Source: Nitrospirota bacterium
GTDB taxonomy: Bacteria > Nitrospirota > Leptospirillia > Leptospirillales > Leptospirillaceae
Assembly: GCA_021840555.1 (NCBI GenBank)
Contig: JAKBXW010000005.1
Location: forward strand, 1 to 44,002
DNA length: 44,002 bases
Direction of reading: 5' to 3'
Shown here: positions 1 to 8,183 of the stretch, in pieces
Position numbering within the stretch: position 1 is the stretch's first letter
How the letters are laid out: each line of letters starts with the position of its first letter
Position numbers and translations under genes: made by a program
Notes under the pieces: model-generated
Database searches by the model: none
Told to the model about the DNA's origin: nothing
What the model saw: the letters and a program-made list of their open reading frames with translations, nothing else

Positions 1-98
1 GATGCTGTAACCACGTTGCTTCTGCAATAGTGGCGAGAGCCGGAAAGACCCCTGAACTCAGCATCGGAACCCCCCGGCTTTAGCCGTGGGGAGATTCA
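1..98 (+). mobile_element. Right end of an IS200/IS605-family element (truncated by window edge)
   Basis: The sequence carries an imperfect hairpin at 71-91. CCCCCGGC pairs with GCCGTGGGG around a four-base TTTA loop, with one bulged T at 87, and the tail GAGATTCA follows. A bulged stem with this kind of tail is what is known of right ends in IS200/IS605 elements, where TnpA recognises the subterminal hairpin. The stop codon of the tnpB-like frame (81-83) lies inside the hairpin, which is also common in this family. The boundary at about 98 is inferred from the usual TTCA tail. The left end and any tnpA lie outside the window. The element sits directly upstream of a lipoprotein gene and may supply or block its transcription. 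Confidence 0.7.
3..83 (+). CDS. C-terminal end of a TnpB-like protein (partial, 5' end outside window)
   Basis: An open frame runs from the window edge to TAG at 81-83 and ends in the residues GTPRL, encoded within the right-end hairpin. TnpB proteins of IS605-type elements often end just like this, with the last codons overlapping the hairpin. TnpB is an RNA-guided nuclease related to Cas12 that helps keep the element at its site. Only 26 residues are visible. None of the RuvC or zinc-finger residues can be seen, so whether the gene is intact cannot be judged. Identification rests on the frame, its position and the hairpin rather than on domain content. Confidence 0.5.
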   Translation, partial: CCNHVASAIVARAGKTPELSIGTPRL

Positions 99-180
99 GA
101 AGACACCCCCCTACAATTTGCTTGCGGAGCAATACCCGATCAGTTATCCTGACTTCATGATTGAAGGATTGAACCGGCTG

Positions 181-1233
181 ATGACCCGAGGATTGAATCA
201 ACTTCAATGGCCCGCCATGGTGGTCGTGGCCTCTCTTTTTTTGACGGCCTGCCAGAAGCCTCAGGCCGTCACTCTTCCCTCGATCTCCCTACCTCCAGGG
301 ATCCCTTTCACACTCCTTCGGCCTCCGGCTCCTCCCGTCTCCCCCTCCGACAAGAAGACTCAGGATTTCATCGGGGTTCTTTCCGGAATCGCCGACGAAT
401 CCGGAAATCTCGTCGTGACCGGTTATCAGGGGACTCTTCTCCGCTTGTCGCATCGAACAGAAAAATGGAGCCGTCCCGCGTTGCCGATCCATGTTGATTT
501 CTATGGGATCAACCGGACCCCTTCCGGTGTTCTCTGGGTGGCCGGGGACCAGGGGGTCCTTCTTCGGTCAAAGGATAGGGGGCGGTCCTGGGAACAGGTC
601 AAAACAGGGATCGACCACCTCTTTCTGAACGCCATCAGCTTCCCGACCGACCGCGTCGGATTCGCCGTTGGAGAGAAGGGGGTCATTCTCAGGACGGTCG
701 ATGGAGGAGACCATTGGACCCGCCTGAACTCTCCGACAAAAAAGAACCTTTATGCTGTTATCTTTGCGGACGGGTCCCATGGATTGGTCGCCGGTTGGCA
801 CAAGAGGCTTTTCAGAACGACGGATGGAGGGAGCCGCTTTACCGCGGTCGACATCCCAGTCCAGAAGGTGACACGCCAGAAGCCCTCTTTCAACAGCCTG
901 TGGGCGGCAAAGGAGCAGGTTCTTTTGGCCGGAGACCACGGCCTACTGTTTTCTTCCTCTGATGGCGGAAAGAGTTTTTCCCAGATTCAGACCGGGACGC
1001 TCCACGATCTTTACGGGGTGTGCCGGACAGGAGAAGGGGCTATAGCCGTGGTCGGAGAGCAGGGAACTTTTGTTATGATCAACCGGAGCCCTTCTGGTGA
1101 AGCAAAGACCGAGTCGCCCCTCGGGCCCTTTCATGGGTCTGACTTTCTCGGGGTCTCCTGCGGGCAGACCCATGTGCGTCTCGCGGGATCGAACGATGTT
1201 GTCCTCGTTCCCGCCTCCCGCCCCGGAAATTAA
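181..1233 (+). CDS. YCF48-like beta-propeller lipoprotein
   Basis: Predicted lipoprotein of 350 residues. From the ATG at 181 there is a lipoprotein signal peptide with lipobox LTAC, the lipidated Cys being residue 24. The rest is a series of beta-propeller repeats with Asp-box-like turns (SKDRGRSW, TVDGGDHW, TTDGGSRF, SSDGGKSF). This is the pattern of the YCF48/BNR family, whose cyanobacterial member Ycf48 helps assemble photosystem II. Elsewhere such proteins are exported and their role is usually unknown. An in-frame ATG lies at 157 and a TTG at 118. The start at 181 is preferred because GAAGGA lies about 12 bases upstream and it gives a compact signal peptide. The next gene starts 38 bases downstream, so the two are probably cotranscribed. 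No promoter is obvious between the IS end and this gene. Confidence 0.8.
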   Translation: MTRGLNQLQWPAMVVVASLFLTACQKPQAVTLPSISLPPGIPFTLLRPPAPPVSPSDKKTQDFIGVLSGIADESGNLVVTGYQGTLLRLSHRTEKWSRPALPIHVDFYGINRTPSGVLWVAGDQGVLLRSKDRGRSWEQVKTGIDHLFLNAISFPTDRVGFAVGEKGVILRTVDGGDHWTRLNSPTKKNLYAVIFADGSHGLVAGWHKRLFRTTDGGSRFTAVDIPVQKVTRQKPSFNSLWAAKEQVLLAGDHGLLFSSSDGGKSFSQIQTGTLHDLYGVCRTGEGAIAVVGEQGTFVMINRSPSGEAKTESPLGPFHGSDFLGVSCGQTHVRLAGSNDVVLVPASRPGN

Positions 1234-1271
1234 AGGGTCCAAACCGAAAATTTCAAGTTCAAGAGGGGCCC

Positions 1272-3242
1272 GTGGCTCTTTTCAAGATATATCACAATAC
1301 CCGGACCGGCATCGCCCGCTTCAACACGACTGTTCTGCGGAAGGTGGTCGGTCTGGGAGCCCTGTACTCGACGGGTTACGGGGATGTGGGATCCTCTATT
1401 TACTATGCTCTGGGCATTACCACGATTTACGCAGGAGGAGCCTCTTTTCTGGCAATCGGGGCGGCAGGACTTTTCTTCATCGCCACCGTTCTCTCCTATG
1501 CCGAGCTCTCGAGCGCCATTCCGGAGGGGGGAGGATCATCCCTCTTCGCCCAGCGTGCCTTCGGGGACGGGTGGGCCTTCTTTACCGGATGGGCCCTTCT
1601 TCTGGATTATATCCTGACCCTTGCCATCAGCGCCTTTTCCGTGGGGCCCTACCTGGGATACTTCTTTCCTGTCTTCAAGACCAACCCCCAGGTCAATGTC
1701 ACCTTCACAGGCCTTTTGATCCTGGTTCTTGTCATCCTCAACATCATCGGGCTCAAGGAGTCTTCCTGGTTCAGCCTGATGCTGGCCGGCTTCGATGTGA
1801 TCACCCAGGTTTCCCTCATGGCTATGGGAGCCTTTCTTCTGTTCAACTTCAACACCATATGGCATCAGTTCACCCTTGGAACGGCCCCCACCTGGCACAA
1901 TTTTCTCTACGGCATATCCATCGCCATGGTCGCCTATACGGGGATCGAGGCGATCAGCCAGATGGCCGGCGAGGCCAGAAACGCCGAAAAGCTGGTTCCG
2001 CGGGCGATGTTCCTGACGATGGGGACGACAATTCTTCTTTATTCGGGGATCTCCCTCGTGGCTCTTTCAGCCATGAAGCCCGAAATTTTGTCCACGACAT
2101 GGGTCAATGACCCGATCGCGGGGATCGCCCATGCGATGCCCCATGTCGGCGCATTCATGGCGCCGTGGGTTTCCGTGCTTGGCGCGACCATCCTGACGGT
2201 GGCGGCCAATGCCGGCCTGATCGGGGTTTCCCGGCTGGCCTACTCCATGTCAAACAACCTTTTAATCTCACCTCTCTTTCACAAAACAAGTTCCCGATAC
2301 AAGACTCCGATGGTTTCAATCGGGATCTTTGGGACCTTGGCTGCCCTTATTGTCGCTTTTTTCCCCTACCTCGATGTTCTTGCCGACCTGTATAACTATG
2401 GGGCCATGCTTTCATTTTCAATGACGCATCTTGCCCTGATCAAGCTTCGAAAAAAAGAGCCCGATCTCAAGAGACCCTTTCGGGTTCCGCTGGCCATCCG
2501 GATTTCGGGCTGGGAGATCCCTCTTCCGACGGTTTTCGGATTTTTGGGAACTTTCGGAGTCTTCGTCATGGTGCTTCTTTTCCACAAATACGGACGGGTC
2601 TTCGGCACGGTCTGGATGGCCGGAGGAATCGCCTATTATTTGTGGTTCAGGAGGAAGGAATCGCTCCCGGTCATGGAGCGGGTTCAGATTACGGAAATAA
2701 AGGAGGAATATCCAAAGGCCAAACCCCACAGGCAGATCCTTGTGGCGACCTCTCCCACACGTCCGTCGGAGATGTTGCGTGATGTCCTGAAGGTGGCCAA
2801 GGCGGATGGGGCCAAGGTGACGGTGATTACCGTTCTTGAAATTCCTCTTGCGCTTCCCCTGACGGCCTCCCTTCCCAAGGAGGAGGCCGCGGCCCGTCAC
2901 ACGCTCGATCTTTGTCAGGCGATCGGTCTGGAAGAGGATATTCTGGTTGATACTTTGCTGGCGAGAGGAAGGGCGATCGGTCCCGTGCTCAACATGCAGA
3001 TCAGGCGACTGGGGGCGGACACGGTGGTCGTCAATGATACAGGAAGTTCTCTCGCGGCATCGGTGCTTGGAGCAATCCGGCGGTCTTCGAACACAGTCAT
3101 GATCTGGAGCTTCCAGCTCTATTCGGGAGCCGGCCTGTCGAGGACGCCGCGTCCAAGGCTATCGGGGGAAGAGCCGATCATCTCTCCCCTGCCTCCTATC
3201 GACAGGAATCCTCCGGTTGGCGAGGAGCCATCTCCGGCCTGA
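1272..3242 (+). CDS. APC-family amino acid permease with C-terminal UspA-like domain
   Basis: Inner-membrane transporter of 656 residues in the amino acid-polyamine-organocation superfamily. The first 460 or so residues hold about 12 hydrophobic segments. The N-terminal part has the helix-1 stretch GALYSTGYGDVGSSIYYALG and then SYAELSSAIPEGGGSS, as in APC carriers. From about residue 490 the chain becomes soluble (HRQILVATSPTRPSEMLRDV to SSNTVMIW) and looks like a universal-stress-protein fold, which may bind nucleotide and gate transport. The substrate cannot be told from sequence. The start is GTG at 1272, preceded by AGAGGGG at 1262-1268. The gene ends only three bases from the converging fur gene, so the transcripts face each other with no room for a terminator. 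Confidence 0.85.
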   Translation: MALFKIYHNTRTGIARFNTTVLRKVVGLGALYSTGYGDVGSSIYYALGITTIYAGGASFLAIGAAGLFFIATVLSYAELSSAIPEGGGSSLFAQRAFGDGWAFFTGWALLLDYILTLAISAFSVGPYLGYFFPVFKTNPQVNVTFTGLLILVLVILNIIGLKESSWFSLMLAGFDVITQVSLMAMGAFLLFNFNTIWHQFTLGTAPTWHNFLYGISIAMVAYTGIEAISQMAGEARNAEKLVPRAMFLTMGTTILLYSGISLVALSAMKPEILSTTWVNDPIAGIAHAMPHVGAFMAPWVSVLGATILTVAANAGLIGVSRLAYSMSNNLLISPLFHKTSSRYKTPMVSIGIFGTLAALIVAFFPYLDVLADLYNYGAMLSFSMTHLALIKLRKKEPDLKRPFRVPLAIRISGWEIPLPTVFGFLGTFGVFVMVLLFHKYGRVFGTVWMAGGIAYYLWFRRKESLPVMERVQITEIKEEYPKAKPHRQILVATSPTRPSEMLRDVLKVAKADGAKVTVITVLEIPLALPLTASLPKEEAAARHTLDLCQAIGLEEDILVDTLLARGRAIGPVLNMQIRRLGADTVVVNDTGSSLAASVLGAIRRSSNTVMIWSFQLYSGAGLSRTPRPRLSGEEPIISPLPPIDRNPPVGEEPSPA

Positions 3243-3245
3243 CTT

Positions 3246-3752
3246 TCAGGGAGCTTGTTTGTGAAGTTTTGCGCAGTTTTCGCATATCCCGTAGATTTCG
3301 AGTCGGTGGAAAACGATTGAAAAATGGTTTTCCTTGGCTGCGGCGAGTTGGAGTTGTTCGATCAGAGGCTGATCGAATTCGACGACTTTTCCGCATTCGA
3401 TACAGATCAGATGGTCATGGTGATTGGCCGGCATGGCCTCGTACCGGCTGAATTCGTCATTGAACCGGTGTTCTTCAACAAGCCCTTTTTCCTTGAGGGC
3501 ATGAAGGGTCCGATAAATCGTGGCGAGGCCGATGCGGGGAGTCTGGGCCCGGACCAGTCCGTGAATTTCCTCGGCGCTAAGGTGGGCTTTTGATTCCACG
3601 AGAACCTTCAGAACCCTGAGCCGTTGCTGCGTTGGGTGAATTCCATGAGACCTGAGGTGCTCGGAGAGGTCCACGCCCGCGGCAGCAGGCCTGCTTTTGA
3701 CCGATCCTGCGGTGCCCGTGGATTTTTTTCTCGGAATGATTGGGTCAGCCAT
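3246..3752 (-). CDS. fur: Fur-family metal-responsive transcriptional regulator
   Basis: DNA-binding regulator of 168 residues. An N-terminal winged helix ([16 protein letters not shown], then [19 protein letters not shown]) precedes the dimerisation and metal-binding half. Visible metal ligands are the His-rich [18 protein letters not shown] segment and two CxxC pairs (CIEC, CENC) that would hold structural zinc. It could sense iron (Fur), zinc (Zur) or peroxide (PerR). The sequence does not settle this, and the symbol is used in the family sense. A TTG two codons earlier (3758) is a possible start, but ATG at 3752 is preferred. An upstream promoter and two dyads (listed separately) suggest autoregulation or control by another factor. 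Confidence 0.88.
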   Translation of the reverse strand: MADPIIPRKKSTGTAGSVKSRPAAAGVDLSEHLRSHGIHPTQQRLRVLKVLVESKAHLSAEEIHGLVRAQTPRIGLATIYRTLHALKEKGLVEEHRFNDEFSRYEAMPANHHDHLICIECGKVVEFDQPLIEQLQLAAAKENHFSIVFHRLEIYGICENCAKLHKQAP

Positions 3753-3797
3753 GCGCAATCTCTATCAGTGCCTTCATGGAAAAGGCGAACGATTTTC

Positions 3798-3826
3798 TTC
3801 CGGAAACAAGATTTCCGCCGGAAATC
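3798..3826. repeat. Two adjacent dyads in the fur leader
   Basis: TTCCGGAA (3798-3805) is a perfect palindrome. Four bases on, GATTTCCGCCGGAAATC (3810-3826) is a perfect 17-base dyad centred on C3818. Both share the half-site TTCCG/CGGAA. They lie between the predicted fur promoter and its start codon, so they would be in the leader RNA or act as an operator. They do not resemble the AT-rich Fur box. Confidence 0.6.
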
Positions 3827-3846
3827 CCTTCTCCGAGTTTTGTCAT

Positions 3847-3875
3847 TCTATATATTCATCGAATATGTTCTGGAA
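3847..3875 (-). promoter_or_regulatory. Predicted sigma-70 promoter of fur
   Basis: Read on the minus strand, TTCCAG (3870-3875) and TATAGA (3847-3852) are separated by 17 bases. Transcription would start near 3840, about 88 bases before the ATG, which places the two dyads in the leader. The -35 match is only moderate. Confidence 0.4.
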
Positions 3876-3946
3876 TAATCTCACAGATGGCGATCAGTTT
3901 CAATCGATACCGGTTGCTGATGGTATTTGTTCTTCTCCGAATTGTT

Positions 3947-3976
3947 TTGCATCTTTTCGTGACTTTGTGCTATATT
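3947..3976 (+). promoter_or_regulatory. Predicted sigma-70 promoter of the rplU-rpmA-obgE operon
   Basis: TTGCAT (3947-3952) and TATATT (3971-3976) are separated by 18 bases, with TGC directly before the -10 as an extended -10 element. Transcription would begin near 3983, some 90 bases before rplU. This is a good promoter position for a ribosomal protein operon. Confidence 0.6.
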
Positions 3977-4075
3977 TCAACTTTGCGACTTTGGGCGGGA
4001 CCTTTATGGTTCCTTGGAATGTCGGCAAAATCCTTTGCCGGATGAATGGTCAGGATTTCAAAAGAGGGGGATTTC

Positions 4076-4399
4076 ATGGCAGAAAATTTTGCCGTGATAC
4101 GGACAGGGGGCAAGATGTATCGCGTCGCCCCCGGACAGATTCTTGTCGTGGAACGACTCGAGGAAGAGGGGACGGTTATCTTCGACCAGGTGTTGATGGT
4201 GTCAGAAGAAGGAGTCATTTCATACGCGACGGAAGACAAACCGCTTTCCGTCGAGGTTCATGGGCGCATCCTTCGTCAGGAAAAAGACCCGAAGATCATT
4301 GTCTTCAAGAAAAAACGCCGAAAGAACTACCGGCGCAAAAAGGGACATCGCCAGCTTGTGTCCCGGGTGAAGATCGAATCCATTATAAAGACCGCTTAG
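4076..4399 (+). CDS. rplU: 50S ribosomal protein L21
   Basis: Protein of 107 residues in the large ribosomal subunit, where it binds 23S rRNA near L20. The chain begins [20 protein letters not shown] and holds the L21 signature region [16 protein letters not shown] near the C-terminus. The length is usual for the family. The ATG at 4076 is chosen because AGAGGGGG lies at 4063-4070. An upstream in-frame start would add ten residues not found in L21. It heads the common rplU-rpmA-obgE gene order, with rpmA starting 14 bases downstream. Confidence 0.96.
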   Translation: MAENFAVIRTGGKMYRVAPGQILVVERLEEEGTVIFDQVLMVSEEGVISYATEDKPLSVEVHGRILRQEKDPKIIVFKKKRRKNYRRKKGHRQLVSRVKIESIIKTA

Positions 4400-4413
4400 G
4401 AGAGGATCATCTC

Positions 4414-4698
4414 ATGGCTCATAAGAAAGGGGTCGGTTCGACCCGAAACGGACGCGACTCCGAGTCGAAGCGTCTGGGCGTCAAGCGTCACGATGGCCAG
4501 TTTGTTCTCGCAGGAAACATTCTAGTTCGGCAGCGGGGAACCCAGTTTTACCCGGGAGACAATGTCGGAATGGGACGGGATCACACCCTTTTTGCCATGC
4601 AAACAGGAGTCGTGCGTTTTTCCCGGTACGGACGCGACTCAAAAAAGATCAGCATCGTTCCCCAAATCACCATCGTCCCCGGGACTGTCGAGGCCTGA
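4414..4698 (+). CDS. rpmA: 50S ribosomal protein L27
   Basis: Protein of 94 residues. The flexible N-terminal tail reaches the peptidyl-transferase centre. It begins [20 protein letters not shown] and continues [20 protein letters not shown], which is classic L27. There is no Firmicutes-type N-terminal extension that would need proteolytic removal. AGGAGAGGA precedes the ATG. It sits between rplU and obgE, as in most bacteria. Confidence 0.96.
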   Translation: MAHKKGVGSTRNGRDSESKRLGVKRHDGQFVLAGNILVRQRGTQFYPGDNVGMGRDHTLFAMQTGVVRFSRYGRDSKKISIVPQITIVPGTVEA

Positions 4699-4749
4699 CC
4701 CTGCGTCCGGTTCCCGGGCAGCTTCTCTTTTTCTCCCTCCGGAGGCTCC

Positions 4750-5790
4750 ATGTCCCAGTTTGTCGATGAGGTCACGCTTTGGGTCTCCTCCGGCAAGGGA
4801 GGAGATGGGTCGGCCTCCTTTCGGAGGGAAAAATTCGTACCCCGTGGTGGGCCCGACGGGGGAGACGGAGGCAACGGAGGCTCCATCCTTCTTAAGGGAA
4901 CCTCCGAAAAGTCGACGCTTCTTGACTTCAAACACAGACCTCGCGTTGTCGCTTCCTCCGGAGAAAATGGCAGAGCCAAAAAACAGCACGGTAAAAACGG
5001 CCAGGATCTGACGCTTCTCCTTCCTCTGGGAACCCAGGTTTATAACGCCGATACAGGAGAGCTGTTGGTCGACCTGGTCTCCGAGGGGCAGATCTATGTT
5101 GCGGCCCAGGGGGGAAGAGGCGGACGCGGCAATGTTCACTTTGCCACACCGACCCGTCAGGCCCCTGAGTTTGCAGAACCCGGCAAGCCAGCACAGGATA
5201 TTTTTCTGAAGTTTGAGCTAAAAGTCATGGCGAAGGTGGGGCTCCTGGGATTCCCAAACGCCGGCAAGTCCACCTTTCTCGGCCGTGTCACCCGCGCCCA
5301 TCCCCGAATCGGATCTTACCCGTTTACGACCCTTTATCCCCATCTGGGTGTGATTTCGCGTGGTCAGCCTCCCAGAAACCGGGAATACGTCATCGCCGAC
5401 CTGCCCGGTCTGATCGAGGGCGCACATGAAGGACGGGGTCTTGGAGACCGTTTTCTTCGTCATGTGGAGAGGACTGAAGTCCTTCTGCATTTCATCGATG
5501 TGAGTTTCGAAGGCCCCGAGGACCCGGAAGAGGCCTACCGGGTCATCCGGAAGGAGCTTGAGCTCTACGATCCCGCCCTCCTCGAAAAACCCGAGGAATT
5601 AGCCGCAACCAAAATCGATTCCGGAGACCCCAAGAGGGTGGAGGCTTTCAGCCTTTTCTGCCAGAAAACCAGACGGACGCCTTTTTTTATCTCATCCCAG
5701 ACGGGTGAGGGAATTCCGGCGCTCCTGTCGGCGCTTGATCTTCTTCTCGAAGGAAAATCCCTTGCCGGAACCGCCCATTCCAAAGGCTGA
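4750..5790 (+). CDS. obgE: Obg-family GTPase (ribosome assembly)
   Basis: GTPase of 346 residues acting in late assembly of the 50S subunit and in stress signalling. Residues 1-158 form the glycine-rich Obg domain (GGPDGGDGGNGG at 33-44, GGRGGRGN at 121-128). The G domain follows, with P-loop GFPNAGKST at 167-175, switch II DLPG at 217-220, G4 motif TKID at 287-290 (TKID in place of the commoner NKID) and SSQTGEG at 315-321. The chain ends after the G domain, so the optional C-terminal OCT domain is missing, as in many Gram-negatives. A start at 4750 fits the Obg N-terminus, and CCGGAGG lies just upstream. Confidence 0.95.
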   Translation: MSQFVDEVTLWVSSGKGGDGSASFRREKFVPRGGPDGGDGGNGGSILLKGTSEKSTLLDFKHRPRVVASSGENGRAKKQHGKNGQDLTLLLPLGTQVYNADTGELLVDLVSEGQIYVAAQGGRGGRGNVHFATPTRQAPEFAEPGKPAQDIFLKFELKVMAKVGLLGFPNAGKSTFLGRVTRAHPRIGSYPFTTLYPHLGVISRGQPPRNREYVIADLPGLIEGAHEGRGLGDRFLRHVERTEVLLHFIDVSFEGPEDPEEAYRVIRKELELYDPALLEKPEELAATKIDSGDPKRVEAFSLFCQKTRRTPFFISSQTGEGIPALLSALDLLLEGKSLAGTAHSKG

Positions 5791-5812
5791 GAGGTCGGTC
5801 GACAAAGAATGC

Positions 5813-6937
5813 ATGGAGAACCGTCTCCGAATCAGAAAGCGTCTCCGGATCCTCGTTCTCAAGGTCGGTAGCCAGATCCTTACCGATGAATCGGGGGCTC
5901 TCTATCCTCGGGCCTTTGGACAAATTGCCAGGCAGGTGGCGCTCCTTCGGAGCGAAGGCGTTCGAATCGTTCTCGTGTCTTCAGGAGCGATCGCCGCAGG
6001 TCGTGAAAAAATCGGCCTCGGAAAAAAACCTCTTTCCCTCGCATTGAAGCAGGCGGCGGCCTCTGCCGGGCAAACTCCGCTCATGATTCATTGGGAAAGA
6101 GCCCTCGGCCGTTACGGAATTCATACAGCCCAGATCCTTTTGACTCCCGCGGACATCATTGACAGGGAAAGATTTACAAACCTCGAACGAACGGCGGAAA
6201 CCCTCCTTTCTCTGGGCATCGTTCCCGTTGTGAACGAAAACGACGCTGTTGCGACCTTCGAAATACGCTTTGGGGACAATGACCGTCTCTCTGCCTATGT
6301 CGCCGGTCTCGTGAGGGCGGAATGTCTTCTCCTGCTCTCGGATGTCTCGCACCTGTATACAGCCGATCCTCGGGTTCAGAGCGATGCAAGGAAGATATTC
6401 TGTGTCCATGGAATCACTCCCGAAATTGAGAGGATGGCCGGAGTTTCCCGGAGCGGGCTGGGGACAGGGGGAATGGCCTCGAAGGTCAGCACCGCCCTTT
6501 GGGCCAATGGATGGGGCCTTCCGGTCGGGGTCCTGAAAGGAGATATTCCTTCAGGAATCTTCCGTTTCTTCGAGGGCATGACAGGGACCCTCTTTGACAC
6601 CTGCGTGGGTCTTCCGTCCAATCGAAAGATATGGATCGGTCACTTTTCACGACCGAAAGGGGGATTCCGGCTTGATGCCGGTGCTGCGAAGGCTCTGTCG
6701 GAAGGGAAAAAGAGTCTCTTGGGCGCAGGGGTCATGGGAGTCGACGGACAGTTTTCGCCAAAGGATCCGGTTTTTCTCGTCGATCCCGAAGGGCGAGAAA
6801 TTGGCAGAGGAATTTCCCGGGTCGGATCGGCCGACTGGTCGAAGGGGATGCCGGGGATCCTCGTTCATCGAAATGATCTTGTACTGTCCGCTCAAGTCAA
6901 CAGGGAGACAAGGGAGAACGATAATGACCTACAATGA
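5813..6937 (+). CDS. proB: Glutamate 5-kinase with PUA domain
   Basis: Cytoplasmic kinase of 374 residues that phosphorylates the gamma-carboxyl of glutamate, the first step of proline synthesis. The amino-acid-kinase domain starts RILVLKVGSQILT and shows VLVSSGAIAAG, the glutamate-site region VNENDAVATFE and RFGDNDRLSAYVAGL. A C-terminal PUA domain follows from about residue 275 (GAAKALSEGKKSLL to GREIGRGIS). Proline feedback is usual for this enzyme. The ATG at 5813 matches the family N-terminus, although its ribosome-binding site is weak. It lies 22 bases after obgE and its end overlaps the start of proA by 14 bases, which suggests translational coupling of the two proline enzymes. Confidence 0.93.
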   Translation: MENRLRIRKRLRILVLKVGSQILTDESGALYPRAFGQIARQVALLRSEGVRIVLVSSGAIAAGREKIGLGKKPLSLALKQAAASAGQTPLMIHWERALGRYGIHTAQILLTPADIIDRERFTNLERTAETLLSLGIVPVVNENDAVATFEIRFGDNDRLSAYVAGLVRAECLLLLSDVSHLYTADPRVQSDARKIFCVHGITPEIERMAGVSRSGLGTGGMASKVSTALWANGWGLPVGVLKGDIPSGIFRFFEGMTGTLFDTCVGLPSNRKIWIGHFSRPKGGFRLDAGAAKALSEGKKSLLGAGVMGVDGQFSPKDPVFLVDPEGREIGRGISRVGSADWSKGMPGILVHRNDLVLSAQVNRETRENDNDLQ

Positions 6938-8183
6938 TGCGGAACTGGACCCGATTCTCGGGAAAACGAAGTCGGCTTCCCGTACCTATGCGATATTGAC
7001 TTCGGGGAAGAAGAACGAGGCTCTGGAAAAAATAGCCCGGCAGCTTGAGACGATGCGGGCGGATATCCTGAAGGCGAACAGTCAGGATTACGAGGAGGCC
7101 CTCTCGAAGGGACTGTCCCCGGCGATGTGCGACAGGCTTCTTCTCACGGAGTCGCGATTCGAAGGAATGGTCCGGGGAGTCCGGGAGGTTGCCGCTCTAG
7201 CCGATCCTGTGGGAACCGCAGTCTCACGCTGGGAAAATCCGGACGGACTCGTCATCGAAAAGGTTCGGGTTCCGATCGGTCTGGTCGGAGTGGTCTACGA
7301 ATCTCGCCCCAATGTGACAGTTGAGGTGGCCTCCCTTTGTTTTAAGTCCGGAAATGGTGTGGTTCTGAAGGGGGGATCCGAGGCGGTCCGGAGCAACACC
7401 CTCCTTTCCCGGGCCATATGGGAGGGCTTGGCCGAGGCCAATGTCAACCCGGACGGAGTCGCCTTTCTCCCCTGGACCGACCGGAAGGTGGTTCAGGATC
7501 TTGTCTCCAACACAATCCTCGATGTGGTGATCCCCCGGGGAGGGGCCTCCCTGATGGAGGCGGTGGTTTCACACGCCCGTGTTCCGGTTCTGCGTCACGA
7601 CCAGGGAATCTGTCATGTTTATGTCTCTGCCAGCGCCCCCTTCACCATGGCTCGGGACATCGCTCTGAACGCCAAGGTTAACCGTCCTTCCACCTGCAAT
7701 GCGATGGAAACGCTGCTGGTTCACGAAGAGCTGTCCGACAGCTTTGTCCGCCCTCTCCTCAACATCCTCAGGGAGAAAGAAGTGACGGTTTTCGGATGTC
7801 CAAGAACCCGACACCTCGATCCCTCGGTCGCCCCCACCACTCCCGAAAGCTATGCGACAGAGTTTCTCTCGCTTTCAATGAACCTTCGGATTGTGACGAA
7901 CCTCGACGAGGCTCTGGATCATATCGCCCGCTATGGATCGGGACACACCGAGTCGATCGTGACCTCCGACATTTTTGAGGCCGAGCGCTTTCTTCGGGAG
8001 GTCGACGCCTCCTGCGTGATGGTCAACGCGTCAACCCGGCTTCACGATGGCGGCGTGTTTGGCCTGGGTGCCGAGGTGGGAATCAGCACCACCCGGATCC
8101 ATGCGCGCGGAACGATGGGATTGTCAGAGCTGACCACGACCAAGTATCTGGTTCATGGCCATGGACATCTCCGGAGTCACTGA
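6924..8183 (+). CDS. proA: Gamma-glutamyl phosphate reductase
   Basis: NADPH-dependent reductase of 419 residues that turns gamma-glutamyl phosphate into glutamate semialdehyde, the second step of proline synthesis. The aldehyde-dehydrogenase fold is clear from YESRPNVTVEVASLC (125-139), LKGGSEA (148-154) and the catalytic Cys258 in RPSTCNAMET. The ATG at 6924 lies inside proB, preceded by AGGGAGAACG, and gives the expected length. proC is not in the window. Confidence 0.95.
   Translation: MTYNDAELDPILGKTKSASRTYAILTSGKKNEALEKIARQLETMRADILKANSQDYEEALSKGLSPAMCDRLLLTESRFEGMVRGVREVAALADPVGTAVSRWENPDGLVIEKVRVPIGLVGVVYESRPNVTVEVASLCFKSGNGVVLKGGSEAVRSNTLLSRAIWEGLAEANVNPDGVAFLPWTDRKVVQDLVSNTILDVVIPRGGASLMEAVVSHARVPVLRHDQGICHVYVSASAPFTMARDIALNAKVNRPSTCNAMETLLVHEELSDSFVRPLLNILREKEVTVFGCPRTRHLDPSVAPTTPESYATEFLSLSMNLRIVTNLDEALDHIARYGSGHTESIVTSDIFEAERFLREVDASCVMVNASTRLHDGGVFGLGAEVGISTTRIHARGTMGLSELTTTKYLVHGHGHLRSH

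Noticed and set aside
3740-4045. 101-residue frame between fur and rplU
   Set aside because: It overlaps the start of fur, spans both predicted promoters and has no ribosome-binding site or family likeness.
3697-4400. Long plus-strand frame upstream of and continuous with rpmA
   Set aside because: Only its last 94 codons (from 4414) are rpmA. The earlier part overlaps the promoter region and rplU in another frame and has no protein-like character.
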